64,000 nucleotides of DNA from CAVQGZ01 sp963712175. GTDB taxonomy: Bacteria > Actinomycetota > Actinomycetes > Jiangellales > Jiangellaceae. The stretch is from NCBI GenBank assembly GCA_963712175.1, contig CAVQGZ010000004.1, positions 682,001 through 746,000 of the forward strand, written 5' to 3'. The notes under the pieces are model-generated. The model was not told the origin of the DNA. It did not search any database and saw nothing but the letters and a program-made list of their open reading frames with translations. Position 1 is the stretch's first letter; every line of letters starts with the position of its first letter. Of this stretch, positions 53,845 through 64,000 are shown one piece after another. The position numbers were made by a program, and so were the translations under genes.

Positions 53845-56800
53845 CTAGAGCGGCGGAAGACGCTCACCCATCGCCGAGGCGACTCCGTCGATGATCCCCA
53901 GCGCCACGGCCCCCGAGCCGTCGCGCTTGTCGTTGGCAGCCGGTAGATCGAGCGGAACCCCGGTCGCCGCCGAGGCTCGGCCCGGCCCGCGGCCGACCCA
54001 GGCGAGGCGAAGGACGTCCTCCCCGCGCACGAAGCGGTGGCAGCGCACGCCGCCCGTGCCTCGTCCCTTGCCGGGATACACCGCTAGGTCGGTCACCTTC
54101 ACCGAGCCGGCCTCCGTGCCCGGCAGGGCGTCCGACGACCCTGCGACTGTCACCACCTCGCCGGGCCGCGAGGGGTCGTAGGCACCGAAGAAGACGACCT
54201 CGGCCCCCGGCGACAAGCGGATCCCCGCGACACCGCCGGCGCTACGCCCCTGGGGTCGCACGACTGACGCAGCGAAGTGCAGAAGCTGCGCGTCGCTGCT
54301 GACGAACACCAGCTCCTCCTCGCCCGACTGCAGCTCGGCAGCCCCGACAACCGCGTCGCCGTCGTCGAGGCGGATGACCTCCCACGAGTCCTTGTTCGTC
54401 AGGTGGTCAGGCACGACTCGCTTCACGACGCCCTGCCGCGTACCCACAGCGAGCCCCGGGGAGTCAGGACTCAACGTCGTGAGGGCGAGGACGCGCTCGC
54501 CGGCTTCGAGGCCCACGTACTCGCTGACAGGGGCGGCCCCAGACAGTGTCGGGCCCGACGCGGTCGTCGGCAGGGACGGCAGGTCGAGCACTCCGAGGCG
54601 GGTGAGTCGGCCCCGGGACGTGACGACGCCGATCTCCCCGCGCGCCGTCGCCGGGACCATCGACACCACCACGTCGTGCGAGGCCCTGCTGCCGTCGCCC
54701 ACCGGGCGCTCCGACGTTGCCGTGCGAGCCAGCAGCCCGGTCGACGAGAGCATCACCCAGCACGGGTCGTCGCTCACCTCGAGCGGGGCCGCGACCGCGC
54801 GCGCCGCCGCGGCCGGGACGGTGGCCGACTCCAGCAGGACGGTGCGCCGCGGCGTGCCGTGGGCCTGGGCGACGTCGGCGAGCTCCTGCGACACGACCCG
54901 GCGCAGCTCGGCCTCGTTCTCCAGGATCTCGCTGAGCCGCGCGATGGCTGCCCGCAGGTCGTCGGCCTCGCTCTCCAGCTGCAGCCGGTCGAACTTGGTG
55001 AGCCGGCGCAGGGGAGTGTCGAGGATGTACTGGGCCTGGATCTCGGACAGGTCGAACACGGTCATCAGCCGCGACTTGGCGGCCGCCGCGTCGTCGCTGG
55101 ACCGAATGACGGCGATGACCTCGTCGATGTCGAGCAGCGCGATCAGCAGGCCATCGACCAGGTGAAGCCGTTCCTCGTGCTTGCGACGCCGGAACTCCGA
55201 GCGCCGCCGCACGACCTCGAAGCGGTGCTGCAGGTAGACCTCGAGCAGCTCCTTGAGCCCGAGGGTGCGGGGCTGGCCCTCGACCAGGGCGACGTTGTTG
55301 ATGCCGAAGGTCGTCTCCAGCGGGGTGAGCCGGTACAGGTGCTCCAGCACCGCCTCGGGGACGAAGCCGCTCTTGATCTCGATGACGAGCCGCAGCCCGC
55401 TGGCTCGGTCGGTGTAGTCCTCGACGTCGACGATGCCCTGCAGCTTCTTCGACCGCACGAGCTGGGCGATCTTCTCGCGCACCTGTTCCGGGCCGACGGT
55501 GTAGGGGAGCTCGGTGACGACCAGCCCCTTCTTGCGCGCGGTCACGTTCTCGACGCGCACCGACGCCCTGGTGCGAAACGTCCCACGACCGGTGGCGTAC
55601 GCCTCCCGGATCCCGTCCAGCCCGACGATCTTGCCCCCGGTCGGCAGGTCGGGACCAGGGACGAAGCGCATGAGCTGCTCGAGGGTCGCGCCCGGGTGGT
55701 CGATCAGGTGCCGGGCGGCTGCGACCACCTCTCCGAGGTTGTGCGGCGCCATGTTGGTGGCCATCCCGACGGCGATCCCGGACGCCCCGTTGACCAGCAG
55801 GTTCGGATACGCCGCCGGGAGCACGCCGGGCTGGGTCTCGCGCCCGTCGTAGTTGGGCACCATGTCCACGACGTCCTCATCGATCGACGTCGTGAGCAGC
55901 ATGGCCGGCTCGGCCAGCCGTGCCTCGGTGTTGTGGTGAACGAAGCCGCCGGCCAGGAACGAGTGGTCATCGGATTCCACCCGCAACGAGAACACCGGTG
56001 CAGGCTCGTCCGGGACGACGCGTGCCACGGGGACGGCCCGCCACCCGTCGTCCGTGCTCGGTGCCCCGGGCACCCGCACGGCGGACCCGGTCGGGCACAG
56101 CACAGCGAGGTCCGCGGCCTTGCGCGAGTGCAGCCCGACACGCTCAGCGAACGCGGCCAGCTGAGACGCGCCGCGGATGACGAGCGTCTGGGCACCGCGA
56201 CGCCGCGGGTGGGTGTGCGCGTGGACGCCGAACTCCAGCAGCATCTCCTGGACGTCGCGCACCAGGCCGGGGCTCGCCACGGTCAGGTCCAGCCGCGGTC
56301 CGGAGCCCGGCTGAGCGCTGGTGCTGCCGCTGCCGTCGTACAGCGCGGAGAGGAAGGCCCGCTTGAGGCCGGGGCCACCGGCCCACACCCGCTCGGGGAT
56401 TCGGGCCAGGTGGTCGTCGACGCCGAGCACGTCGGCGAGGGGGGTGTCGGCGAGACGCGCTAGGTGCTGCAGCTCCAGCTCGCAGATCTCGCGTTCCAGC
56501 CGCCTCGTCTGCCGGTGACAGACGTGGCGTCGCCCGCCGATCTGGTGGTCGAAGGCTGCCACGACCTGGTGGAAGTAGTCGCGGTCCTCCGTCGCGTAGC
56601 CGGTGCTGTCCTGGCCGGTCCAGCCGTTGGCGACCCAGGCTCCCAGCAGCAGCCCGACCTGCGACTCCTCGATGGTCGGCAGCGCAGTCGTCCACGCGTG
56701 CTGGGCGAGCACGAGGTGGTCACCGGTCACGATCTCGTCCATGCGGCGCCATGCCGTGGCGTACCCCCCCGCGTCGGGGACGAGGCAGAGCAGCGGGTGG

Positions 56801-57411
56801 TTGCCGGTGCCGCGGATCGCGTTCCCGCTCGTCGTCTCGACTCGCAGCGTGGGGTGTGTGCCGGAGTGGAAGGCCTTCACGGCGCGAACGGGCTTGCCGT
56901 GCCAGTCGATGACGTCGAGCTCGATGTCTGCCTCCGAGCTCGGCTCGGCCGGCGCCACCTCGCCGATGGGCAGGGTGCGGCCGTCGGCGAGACGCACCCG
57001 GGTGTCCCCGGTCACGCAGTAGCGGTACGCGGCCGGTCCGTCGTCCTGAGAGCCGAAGTTGCCGTGCCCGTCCACCAGCGGCACCCGCATGGACCACGCC
57101 TGTGCCATGCGCACCATCGCCTCGTAGATGGCCGTGTCGCCGTGCGGGTGCAGGCGCCCCATGACCTCGCCGACGACTCGGGCGCACTTGACGTGCCCGC
57201 GGTCGGGGCGCAGGCCCATGTCGGCCATCGTGAACAGGATTCGCCGCTGCACGGGCTTGAGCCCGTCGCGGGCGTCCGGGATCGCCCGGGAGTAGATGAC
57301 GGAGTAGGCATACTCCAGGAAGGAGTCGCGCATCTCGTCCCCGACGTCGACGTCGCTGATCCGCTCGACGATCGGTTCGTCCGGGACGGTCTTCTTGCTG
57401 CGGCGGGCCAC
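53845..57411 (-). CDS. parC: DNA topoisomerase IV subunit A with in-frame intein
   Basis: The translated protein has 1,188 residues; removing the intein leaves an 825-residue ParC, the usual length. Key parts: the N-terminal arm, the winged-helix region with RRILFTMADMGL and HPHGDTAIYEAMVRMAQ (quinolone-region equivalents), and catalytic Tyr131 in AAYRY immediately before the intein. After splicing, TEARLAEPAML continues the cleavage domain. A coiled region and the C-terminal beta-pinwheel with GxxRPxG-like turns follow. With ParE it passes one duplex through another to separate chromosomes. The enzyme cannot work unless the intein is removed, because it splits the active-site Tyr-Thr bond. 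Confidence 0.95.
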   Translation of the reverse strand: MARRSKKTVPDEPIVERISDVDVGDEMRDSFLEYAYSVIYSRAIPDARDGLKPVQRRILFTMADMGLRPDRGHVKCARVVGEVMGRLHPHGDTAIYEAMVRMAQAWSMRVPLVDGHGNFGSQDDGPAAYRYCVTGDTRVRLADGRTLPIGEVAPAEPSSEADIELDVIDWHGKPVRAVKAFHSGTHPTLRVETTSGNAIRGTGNHPLLCLVPDAGGYATAWRRMDEIVTGDHLVLAQHAWTTALPTIEESQVGLLLGAWVANGWTGQDSTGYATEDRDYFHQVVAAFDHQIGGRRHVCHRQTRRLEREICELELQHLARLADTPLADVLGVDDHLARIPERVWAGGPGLKRAFLSALYDGSGSTSAQPGSGPRLDLTVASPGLVRDVQEMLLEFGVHAHTHPRRRGAQTLVIRGASQLAAFAERVGLHSRKAADLAVLCPTGSAVRVPGAPSTDDGWRAVPVARVVPDEPAPVFSLRVESDDHSFLAGGFVHHNTEARLAEPAMLLTTSIDEDVVDMVPNYDGRETQPGVLPAAYPNLLVNGASGIAVGMATNMAPHNLGEVVAAARHLIDHPGATLEQLMRFVPGPDLPTGGKIVGLDGIREAYATGRGTFRTRASVRVENVTARKKGLVVTELPYTVGPEQVREKIAQLVRSKKLQGIVDVEDYTDRASGLRLVIEIKSGFVPEAVLEHLYRLTPLETTFGINNVALVEGQPRTLGLKELLEVYLQHRFEVVRRRSEFRRRKHEERLHLVDGLLIALLDIDEVIAVIRSSDDAAAAKSRLMTVFDLSEIQAQYILDTPLRRLTKFDRLQLESEADDLRAAIARLSEILENEAELRRVVSQELADVAQAHGTPRRTVLLESATVPAAAARAVAAPLEVSDDPCWVMLSSTGLLARTATSERPVGDGSRASHDVVVSMVPATARGEIGVVTSRGRLTRLGVLDLPSLPTTASGPTLSGAAPVSEYVGLEAGERVLALTTLSPDSPGLAVGTRQGVVKRVVPDHLTNKDSWEVIRLDDGDAVVGAAELQSGEEELVFVSSDAQLLHFAASVVRPQGRSAGGVAGIRLSPGAEVVFFGAYDPSRPGEVVTVAGSSDALPGTEAGSVKVTDLAVYPGKGRGTGGVRCHRFVRGEDVLRLAWVGRGPGRASAATGVPLDLPAANDKRDGSGAVALGIIDGVASAMGERLPPL
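55930..57018 (-). other. Intein within ParC, LAGLIDADG-type domain with lost catalytic acids
   Basis: A 363-residue intein, ParC residues 132-494. Splicing motifs are complete: Cys132 at the start of CVTGDTRVRLADG (block A), TGNH with T202 and H205 (block B), APVFSLRVESDDHSF (block F) and VHHN ending at Asn494 before Thr495 (block G). The middle resembles a homing endonuclease. The first motif, LLGAWVANG, has Asn262, and the second, FLSALYDGSG, has Ser361, at the positions that are catalytic Asp in PI-SceI-type enzymes. Splicing is therefore likely active and DNA cleavage likely lost. The insertion point matches the GyrA intein site of mycobacteria. Confidence 0.92.
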
Positions 57412-57496
57412 GGGTCCATTGTCGCCGAGGGGTCCGCCAGAGCCGCGCCGGACTCACCGAACGCGCTCGCAACCACGAGGCGACTAGCGTCGCGCT

Positions 57497-58519
57497 GTGA
57501 CCTCCGCTCTTCTGGACGACGTCGATCGCGTGTGTCGGGACCTCATCGGTCCGGCCGCGCTCAGGGTCGACGGGGACGTCGTGCCGCGAAGCCACATCGA
57601 CGCGTTGGCTCGCACGGGGTTCCTGGCCGGGGCATCGGACGATGTCTCACCGGCAGATCTGCGCGCCGCCCAGGAGAGACTTGCCGGGGCTTGCCTGTCC
57701 ACGTGGCTGGTCGTGGCCCAGCACCAGATGCCGCTGCGGCTGGCCCGCGCCGCCCGCCCGCAGCTGCGCGACTCACTCGTGCCGCTGCTGGAGAGTGGGA
57801 CGACGCTGGGGGGAGTCTCGTTCTCCCACTTGCGGCGATGGCCGCAACGTCCCGTGGACGCTGAACGAATCCACGGTGCGTGGCTCTTCTCCGGGACGGC
57901 GCCCTGGTACACCGGCTGGGGGATCAACGACGTCGCGGCCATCGCCGGTGCGACCGAGGACGGTCACGTCGTCTTCTTGCTGGTCCCGGCCGAGGCGTCA
58001 CCCGCCCTGCGGCCTGGACGTCCTGCGCAGACGCTGGCGGTCACGGCCGCCCGCACGGTCCCCCTGCATCTCGACGAGCTCGTCGTGCCCGACTCAGGCG
58101 TTCTGGCAGTCGAGCACATCGACGACTGGTGCAGGGCGGACGAGCGGGCCACAGCAAACGTCTCGCCGGCCGTCTTCGGGGTCGCTCAGGCGGCGATCGA
58201 CCGCCTCCGACGCTCGCCGGACACGTCGGCGCAGGCCACCGGACGCCGCATGAACACCGTCCTGGCCGATGTTCGCGCCGAGGCCTACGCCCTGATCGAC
58301 GACCAGGTGGACACCCACACGAGCACCAACCGACGCCTGCAGCTGCGGACCCGCGCGCTACGGCTGGGTGTCGATGCCACGACCGCCCTCGTCGTGTCGC
58401 GTGCCGGCCAGGCGATGCAGCGCTCGGACGACGCCCAGCTCCTCGCGCGATGGGCGCTGTTCCTCACGGTGCAGGCCCAGACCCGACAGCTGCGCACCGC
58501 CCTGCTGTCGTCCTTCTGA
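57497..58519 (+). CDS. Acyl-CoA dehydrogenase-like protein
   Basis: A 340-residue protein with the acyl-CoA dehydrogenase layout: an N-terminal helical domain, a middle beta domain (GVSFSHLRRWPQRPV, FSGTAPWYTGWG) and a C-terminal helical bundle. The usual catalytic Glu near the C-terminus cannot be placed with confidence. It could be a flavoprotein oxidoreductase with an unusual substrate or a non-catalytic relative. It starts at GTG 57497 and is divergent from parC with an 85-base spacer. Confidence 0.75.
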   Translation: MTSALLDDVDRVCRDLIGPAALRVDGDVVPRSHIDALARTGFLAGASDDVSPADLRAAQERLAGACLSTWLVVAQHQMPLRLARAARPQLRDSLVPLLESGTTLGGVSFSHLRRWPQRPVDAERIHGAWLFSGTAPWYTGWGINDVAAIAGATEDGHVVFLLVPAEASPALRPGRPAQTLAVTAARTVPLHLDELVVPDSGVLAVEHIDDWCRADERATANVSPAVFGVAQAAIDRLRRSPDTSAQATGRRMNTVLADVRAEAYALIDDQVDTHTSTNRRLQLRTRALRLGVDATTALVVSRAGQAMQRSDDAQLLARWALFLTVQAQTRQLRTALLSSF

Positions 58520-58532
58520 GCGACGCCCCAGA

Positions 58533-59192
58533 TCAGAGCAGGGTCTGCCAGTAGTCCCAGAAGACGATCCCGATCAGGCCCGCGAGTACGGCGAACCACA
58601 GCCCGACCAGCCACCAGCGCAGCGCCAGAAGGTCGCCCACGAGCGTGCTGGTCGCGACTCGCTCGCCGAGGGCTCCCCGGGGGAGTGCGTAGCCAGAGAC
58701 CACGGCGAACAGCGGCGTCGTCGCGGCCCACACCACCATGCAGTAGGGGCACAGCGCCTCGATGGAGAAGAGGCTTTCGTAGATCAGCCAGTGCATGAAG
58801 GCCATGGCACCGAGCCCACCCAGCCACATGCCCGTCCAGTACCACCTCGCCATCCGCGCGCCAGCGAGCATGGCCGCCCCGGTGGCCACGACGACCGGGA
58901 AGCCCGCGACGCCCAGCACCGGGTTGGGGAAGCCGAAGACCTCGCCCTGTGCGCTCAGCATGGCTGAGGTGCAGGTCAGGATGGGGTTGATGCTGCACGG
59001 CGGGACGTAGTCGGGGTCGACGGCAACGGCTACGCGCTCGATGACCAACAGGGCCGAGGCCACGAGCCCGACGACACCGAGAACGATCATCAGCCATGCC
59101 GTGCGCGTCGCGGTGCTGGCAGCACCGGTCAGGGAGCGCGACTCGTCGACCGGTGTGCCCTCGCCAGGCTCGGTCGTCATGCTCGTCGTCAT
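58533..59192 (-). CDS. Vitamin K epoxide reductase family protein
   Basis: A 219-residue membrane protein with five helices. The redox motif ALCPYCMVV (CxxC) lies near residue 140. A loop pair of cysteines (CSINPILTC) follows the first helix. Bacterial VKOR proteins reoxidise a DsbA-like partner using quinone, supporting disulphide formation outside the cell. The ATG at 59192 is chosen; one at 59180 is close by. Confidence 0.88.
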   Translation of the reverse strand: MTTSMTTEPGEGTPVDESRSLTGAASTATRTAWLMIVLGVVGLVASALLVIERVAVAVDPDYVPPCSINPILTCTSAMLSAQGEVFGFPNPVLGVAGFPVVVATGAAMLAGARMARWYWTGMWLGGLGAMAFMHWLIYESLFSIEALCPYCMVVWAATTPLFAVVSGYALPRGALGERVATSTLVGDLLALRWWLVGLWFAVLAGLIGIVFWDYWQTLL

Positions 59193-59256
59193 CGCACCAG
59201 GGTATGTCGCATCACTTGACCTGCCGACATCGTGCAACGGGCATTACGTTCCTCTC

Positions 59257-61962
<2,706 letters not shown>

Positions 61963-62019
61963 TCCCCAGCCGAGGCAGACCAGGGGAGAGGCGAGCGCAG
62001 GCATGAAAGGATGCCTTGC

Positions 62020-62601
62020 GTGCCAGAGGTGAGTGCCGCCGTGTCAGCGCTGCGCAAGGACGTCCGCAAGACGGGCTACTACCCCGACCTCGTTCTCGAC
62101 TGCCTGAGCACGGCCCTGAGCGAGGAGACGGTGCGTGCCCACCTGGTGCACCACGAGGCGCACTTCGACGGCGACGAGCTGCGGCGTCACGTCACGGTGC
62201 TCGTGCTCACGGCCTCCCGGCTGGTGATCGGGCACACCGACGAGTATCCGGCCGACGAGGCCCATCCCTCGCCGTACGCGCTCTCGAGCACCGAGGCGGT
62301 CCCGCTGAGTCGGGTGACCAGCGTGGTCGTGACCCGCACGGTCGGGATGCCGTCGGCCTACGAGTCCGGTGACCCGGCCCAAGAGGTGCTGGTCTCGATC
62401 GGCTGGGGCGCGATGTCGCGGGTCGAGATGGAGCTGGCGACCTGCGGCGACCCGCAGTGCGACGCCGACCACGGATACTCCGGCACCATCACCGCCGACG
62501 ACTACGCGCTGCGCATGAGCCAGGCCGGGGACGGACCAGGCGGTCCGGACCAGGCCCTGGCATTCGCCGCGGCGCTGTCGGCGGCCACGGCCGATCGGTG
62601 A
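62020..62601 (+). CDS. DUF5998 family protein
   Basis: A 193-residue soluble protein containing VRKTGYYPDLVLDCLSTAL, HHEAHFDGDELRRHVTVLVL and CGDPQCDADHGYSG, as in DUF5998, which is widespread in actinobacteria next to this phosphodiesterase gene. The Cys/His/Asp cluster could bind a metal. The function is unknown. I use the GTG at 62020, with AAAGGA upstream; an ATG at 62011 is in frame. Its stop overlaps the next start by four bases. Confidence 0.85.
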   Translation: MPEVSAAVSALRKDVRKTGYYPDLVLDCLSTALSEETVRAHLVHHEAHFDGDELRRHVTVLVLTASRLVIGHTDEYPADEAHPSPYALSSTEAVPLSRVTSVVVTRTVGMPSAYESGDPAQEVLVSIGWGAMSRVEMELATCGDPQCDADHGYSGTITADDYALRMSQAGDGPGGPDQALAFAAALSAATADR

Positions 62602-63716
62602 TCCCGCCAGTCACCCCGGCCTACGGCGATGGCTCGCTGGTGGACCTGCTGCCCTCGGTGCTCGCGGCCCTCGGGGTCGATGCCGAGACCGACGTCGTGG
62701 GCCTGCCGGCCGCGCACGGCTACTGCGTGCTGCTGATCGACGGACTGGGCTGGCTGCAGCTGCGGGACAACGCCTCTGCTGCACCCTTCCTGTCGTCGCT
62801 GGCCGGGGGGTCGATCACCAGCCCCCTGCCGTCCACGACGGCGGCCAGCATCACCAGCCTGGGCACGGGCTTGCCGCCGGGGCGCCACGGCCTCGTCGGC
62901 TACACCTCCCGCCTGCCGGGTACGACCACCCTGCTCAATGCCCTGGAGTGGGACTCGGCCGTCGACCCGGCCAGCTACCAGCCGTACCCCGACATGTTCT
63001 CGCGGGCCGCCGCCGAGGGTGTGGTTCCCACCGTGGTCAGCAAGCGACGCTTCGCCCGGTCAGGGTTGACGCGAGTCGCCCTGTCCGGCGGTGCGTACCG
63101 CGGCGCCGACACGGTCGGTGAGCGCGTCGCGGCCGTCGAGCAGGCCTTCGACGAGGCGGCTGGCGCCCCGGCGCTCGTGTACGCCTACGACAGCGACCTC
63201 GACAGCACGGGCCACCGGTTCGGACCATCCTCTCTGCACTGGCGCCACCAGCTTCGGGCCGTCGACGAGCTCGCCCAGCACGTCTTCGACGCACTCCCGC
63301 CGGGCTGTGCCCTGCTGGTGACCGGCGACCACGGGATGGTCGACGTCACAACCGCTGACCACATCGACATCGACGCGGCTGTCGAGCTCGGCGACGGCGT
63401 CGTCCTGATCGGTGGCGAGCCACGCTTTCGGCACGTGTACACGGCTCCGGGGGCTGCGACTGCTGTGGCGGCCCGCTGGCAGGCCCACCTCGGGGACCGG
63501 GCGATCGTGCTCACTCGTGAGCAGGCGCAGTCTCGGGGCTGGTTCGGTCCTGTCGACGAGCGCGTCCGCGACCGGATCGGCGACGTCGTGGTGGCTGCCC
63601 TCGACTCCTATGTCTGCCTGGTACCGAGCGTGTGGCCGCGCGAGGCGCGCATGAAGGGCCACCACGGCTCGGTGACCGCCGCGGAGATGCTCGTGCCCTG
63701 CCTCGTCGCCCACTGA
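62598..63716 (+). CDS. Alkaline-phosphatase-superfamily nucleotide pyrophosphatase/phosphodiesterase
   Basis: A 372-residue enzyme. The metal and nucleophile residues of the family are present: Asp in LLIDGLGW, the nucleophile Thr in LPSTTAASIT, DSDLDSTGH, TGDHGMVDV and the last His in KGHHGS. There is no signal peptide, so it is cytoplasmic. Such enzymes cleave phosphodiester or pyrophosphate bonds in nucleotides or related compounds. It is coupled to DUF5998 by a GTGA overlap and precedes tdk. Confidence 0.88.
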   Translation: MIPPVTPAYGDGSLVDLLPSVLAALGVDAETDVVGLPAAHGYCVLLIDGLGWLQLRDNASAAPFLSSLAGGSITSPLPSTTAASITSLGTGLPPGRHGLVGYTSRLPGTTTLLNALEWDSAVDPASYQPYPDMFSRAAAEGVVPTVVSKRRFARSGLTRVALSGGAYRGADTVGERVAAVEQAFDEAAGAPALVYAYDSDLDSTGHRFGPSSLHWRHQLRAVDELAQHVFDALPPGCALLVTGDHGMVDVTTADHIDIDAAVELGDGVVLIGGEPRFRHVYTAPGAATAVAARWQAHLGDRAIVLTREQAQSRGWFGPVDERVRDRIGDVVVAALDSYVCLVPSVWPREARMKGHHGSVTAAEMLVPCLVAH

Positions 63717-63736
63717 GACCCCCGGGAGTCGGGTCG

Positions 63737-63757
63737 GTGTACGCGAATGCACACATT
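63737..63757. promoter_or_regulatory. First of two near-identical palindromic sites before tdk
   Basis: GTGTACGCGAATGCACACATT is an inverted copy, 19 of 21 bases, of 63820-63840. The core GTGTRCG-N4-YGCACAC is itself nearly palindromic. Confidence 0.45.
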
Positions 63758-63819
63758 GGCGGCTGCAACGGGCTGCCTGCGGTCACGAACGCCCAGGTCA
63801 GCGGATGTCCGAATCATCG

Positions 63820-63840
63820 AATGTGTGCGTTCGCGCACAC
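63820..63840. promoter_or_regulatory. Second palindromic site before tdk
   Basis: It contains GTGTGCG-TTCG-CGCACAC (63823-63840), a perfect seven-pair palindrome with a TTCG centre, 79 bases ahead of the tdk start. It may be an operator or, as RNA, a stable UUCG hairpin. Confidence 0.45.
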
Positions 63841-63918
63841 CCGACCCCCACGGGCAGCCACCGTCTACCGTTGCGGCGAAGCCGTGCCGACGTGCCACCG
63901 AGGGGACAGGCGCAAGTC

Positions 63919-64000
63919 ATGAGTGAGCTGGTGTTCTTCACCGGGACGATGGACTGTGGCAAGTCCACGCTCGCTCTGCAGATGGACTACAACCACCGCC
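63919..64000 (+). CDS. tdk: Thymidine kinase, N-terminal fragment
   Basis: The gene begins here and leaves the window after 27 residues. The Walker A motif FTGTMDCGKST near the N-terminus is typical of type II thymidine kinases, which phosphorylate thymidine for salvage. GAGGGGAC lies upstream of the ATG. The zinc-binding and lasso regions lie outside the window. Confidence 0.88.
   Translation, partial: MSELVFFTGTMDCGKSTLALQMDYNHR

Noticed and set aside
54277..56463. A 728-residue open frame on the plus strand opposite parC
   Set aside because: It mirrors the high-GC codon pattern of parC, has no domain motif, and includes the antisense of the intein. It is a shadow frame.

Overview
The window is a stretch of chromosome from a high-GC member of the Actinomycetota. 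The signs are a strong G/C preference at third codon positions, many GTG starts, a primary sigma factor with a long basic N-terminal linker (HrdB/SigA type), a DUF222-HNH (13E12-type) endonuclease, several WS/DGAT wax-ester/triacylglycerol synthases, and the local order sigma factor - DUF7455 - ParE - ParC - thymidine kinase. No genus is claimed. No rRNA, tRNA or CRISPR array was recognised.

Layout. 0-5 kb: frameshifted partial patatin lipase, UspA, a HhH-GPD glycosylase, rpoD and two anchored NTF2-like proteins. 5.7-15.1 kb: a 2'-5' RNA ligase-like protein; a P-loop kinase fused to a sucrose-phosphorylase-like GH13 enzyme; a DUF4242-nucleotidyl cyclase fusion; a leftward operon of PEP-utilising enzyme, HupE/UreJ, DUF6512 and an ACT-domain protein; and a PlsY-like acyltransferase. 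15.1-19.9 kb: flavodoxin, cupin, DUF222-HNH endonuclease with an SOS-box-like palindrome over its start, ceramidase-like membrane protein, small secreted protein and DUF429. 20.1-24.4 kb: a very large secreted GH16 gene broken by dozens of single-base frame changes. 24.5-31.6 kb: DoxX, an epimerase, a HhH protein, then a phenolic-lipid locus (UbiA prenyltransferase, FAD oxidoreductase, isoprenylcysteine-type methyltransferase, type III PKS) and an amidase. 31.6-39.4 kb: YccF, a TlpA-like lipoprotein, three WS/DGAT genes (one a deleted remnant), a DEDDh exonuclease/GIY-YIG fusion and DUF2505. 40-47.6 kb: membrane PI-PLC-like protein, pgi, LolA-like lipoprotein carrier, ABC transporter, DUF456 and DUF7455. 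47.8-57.4 kb: parE, a frameshifted multicopper oxidase, an insertion sequence, and parC interrupted by an intein. 57.5-64 kb: acyl-CoA dehydrogenase-like protein, VKOR, a Pat-type acetyltransferase/acyl-CoA synthetase, DUF5998, a phosphodiesterase and the start of tdk.

Three functional themes stand out. The topoisomerase IV pair (parE/parC) depends on intein splicing at the catalytic Tyr-Thr bond of ParC. A lipid theme includes WS/DGATs, the type III PKS set, PlsY, patatin and a ceramidase-like protein. The third is envelope and sugar metabolism: GH16, GH13-kinase, pgi.

A recurring oddity is that single-base frame changes are concentrated inside particular accessory genes (GH16, multicopper oxidase, WS/DGAT remnant, with isolated ones in the PKS, ABC permease, transposase and patatin). 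The housekeeping genes read through cleanly. Whether this is genuine gene decay or local assembly error cannot be decided from the sequence alone.
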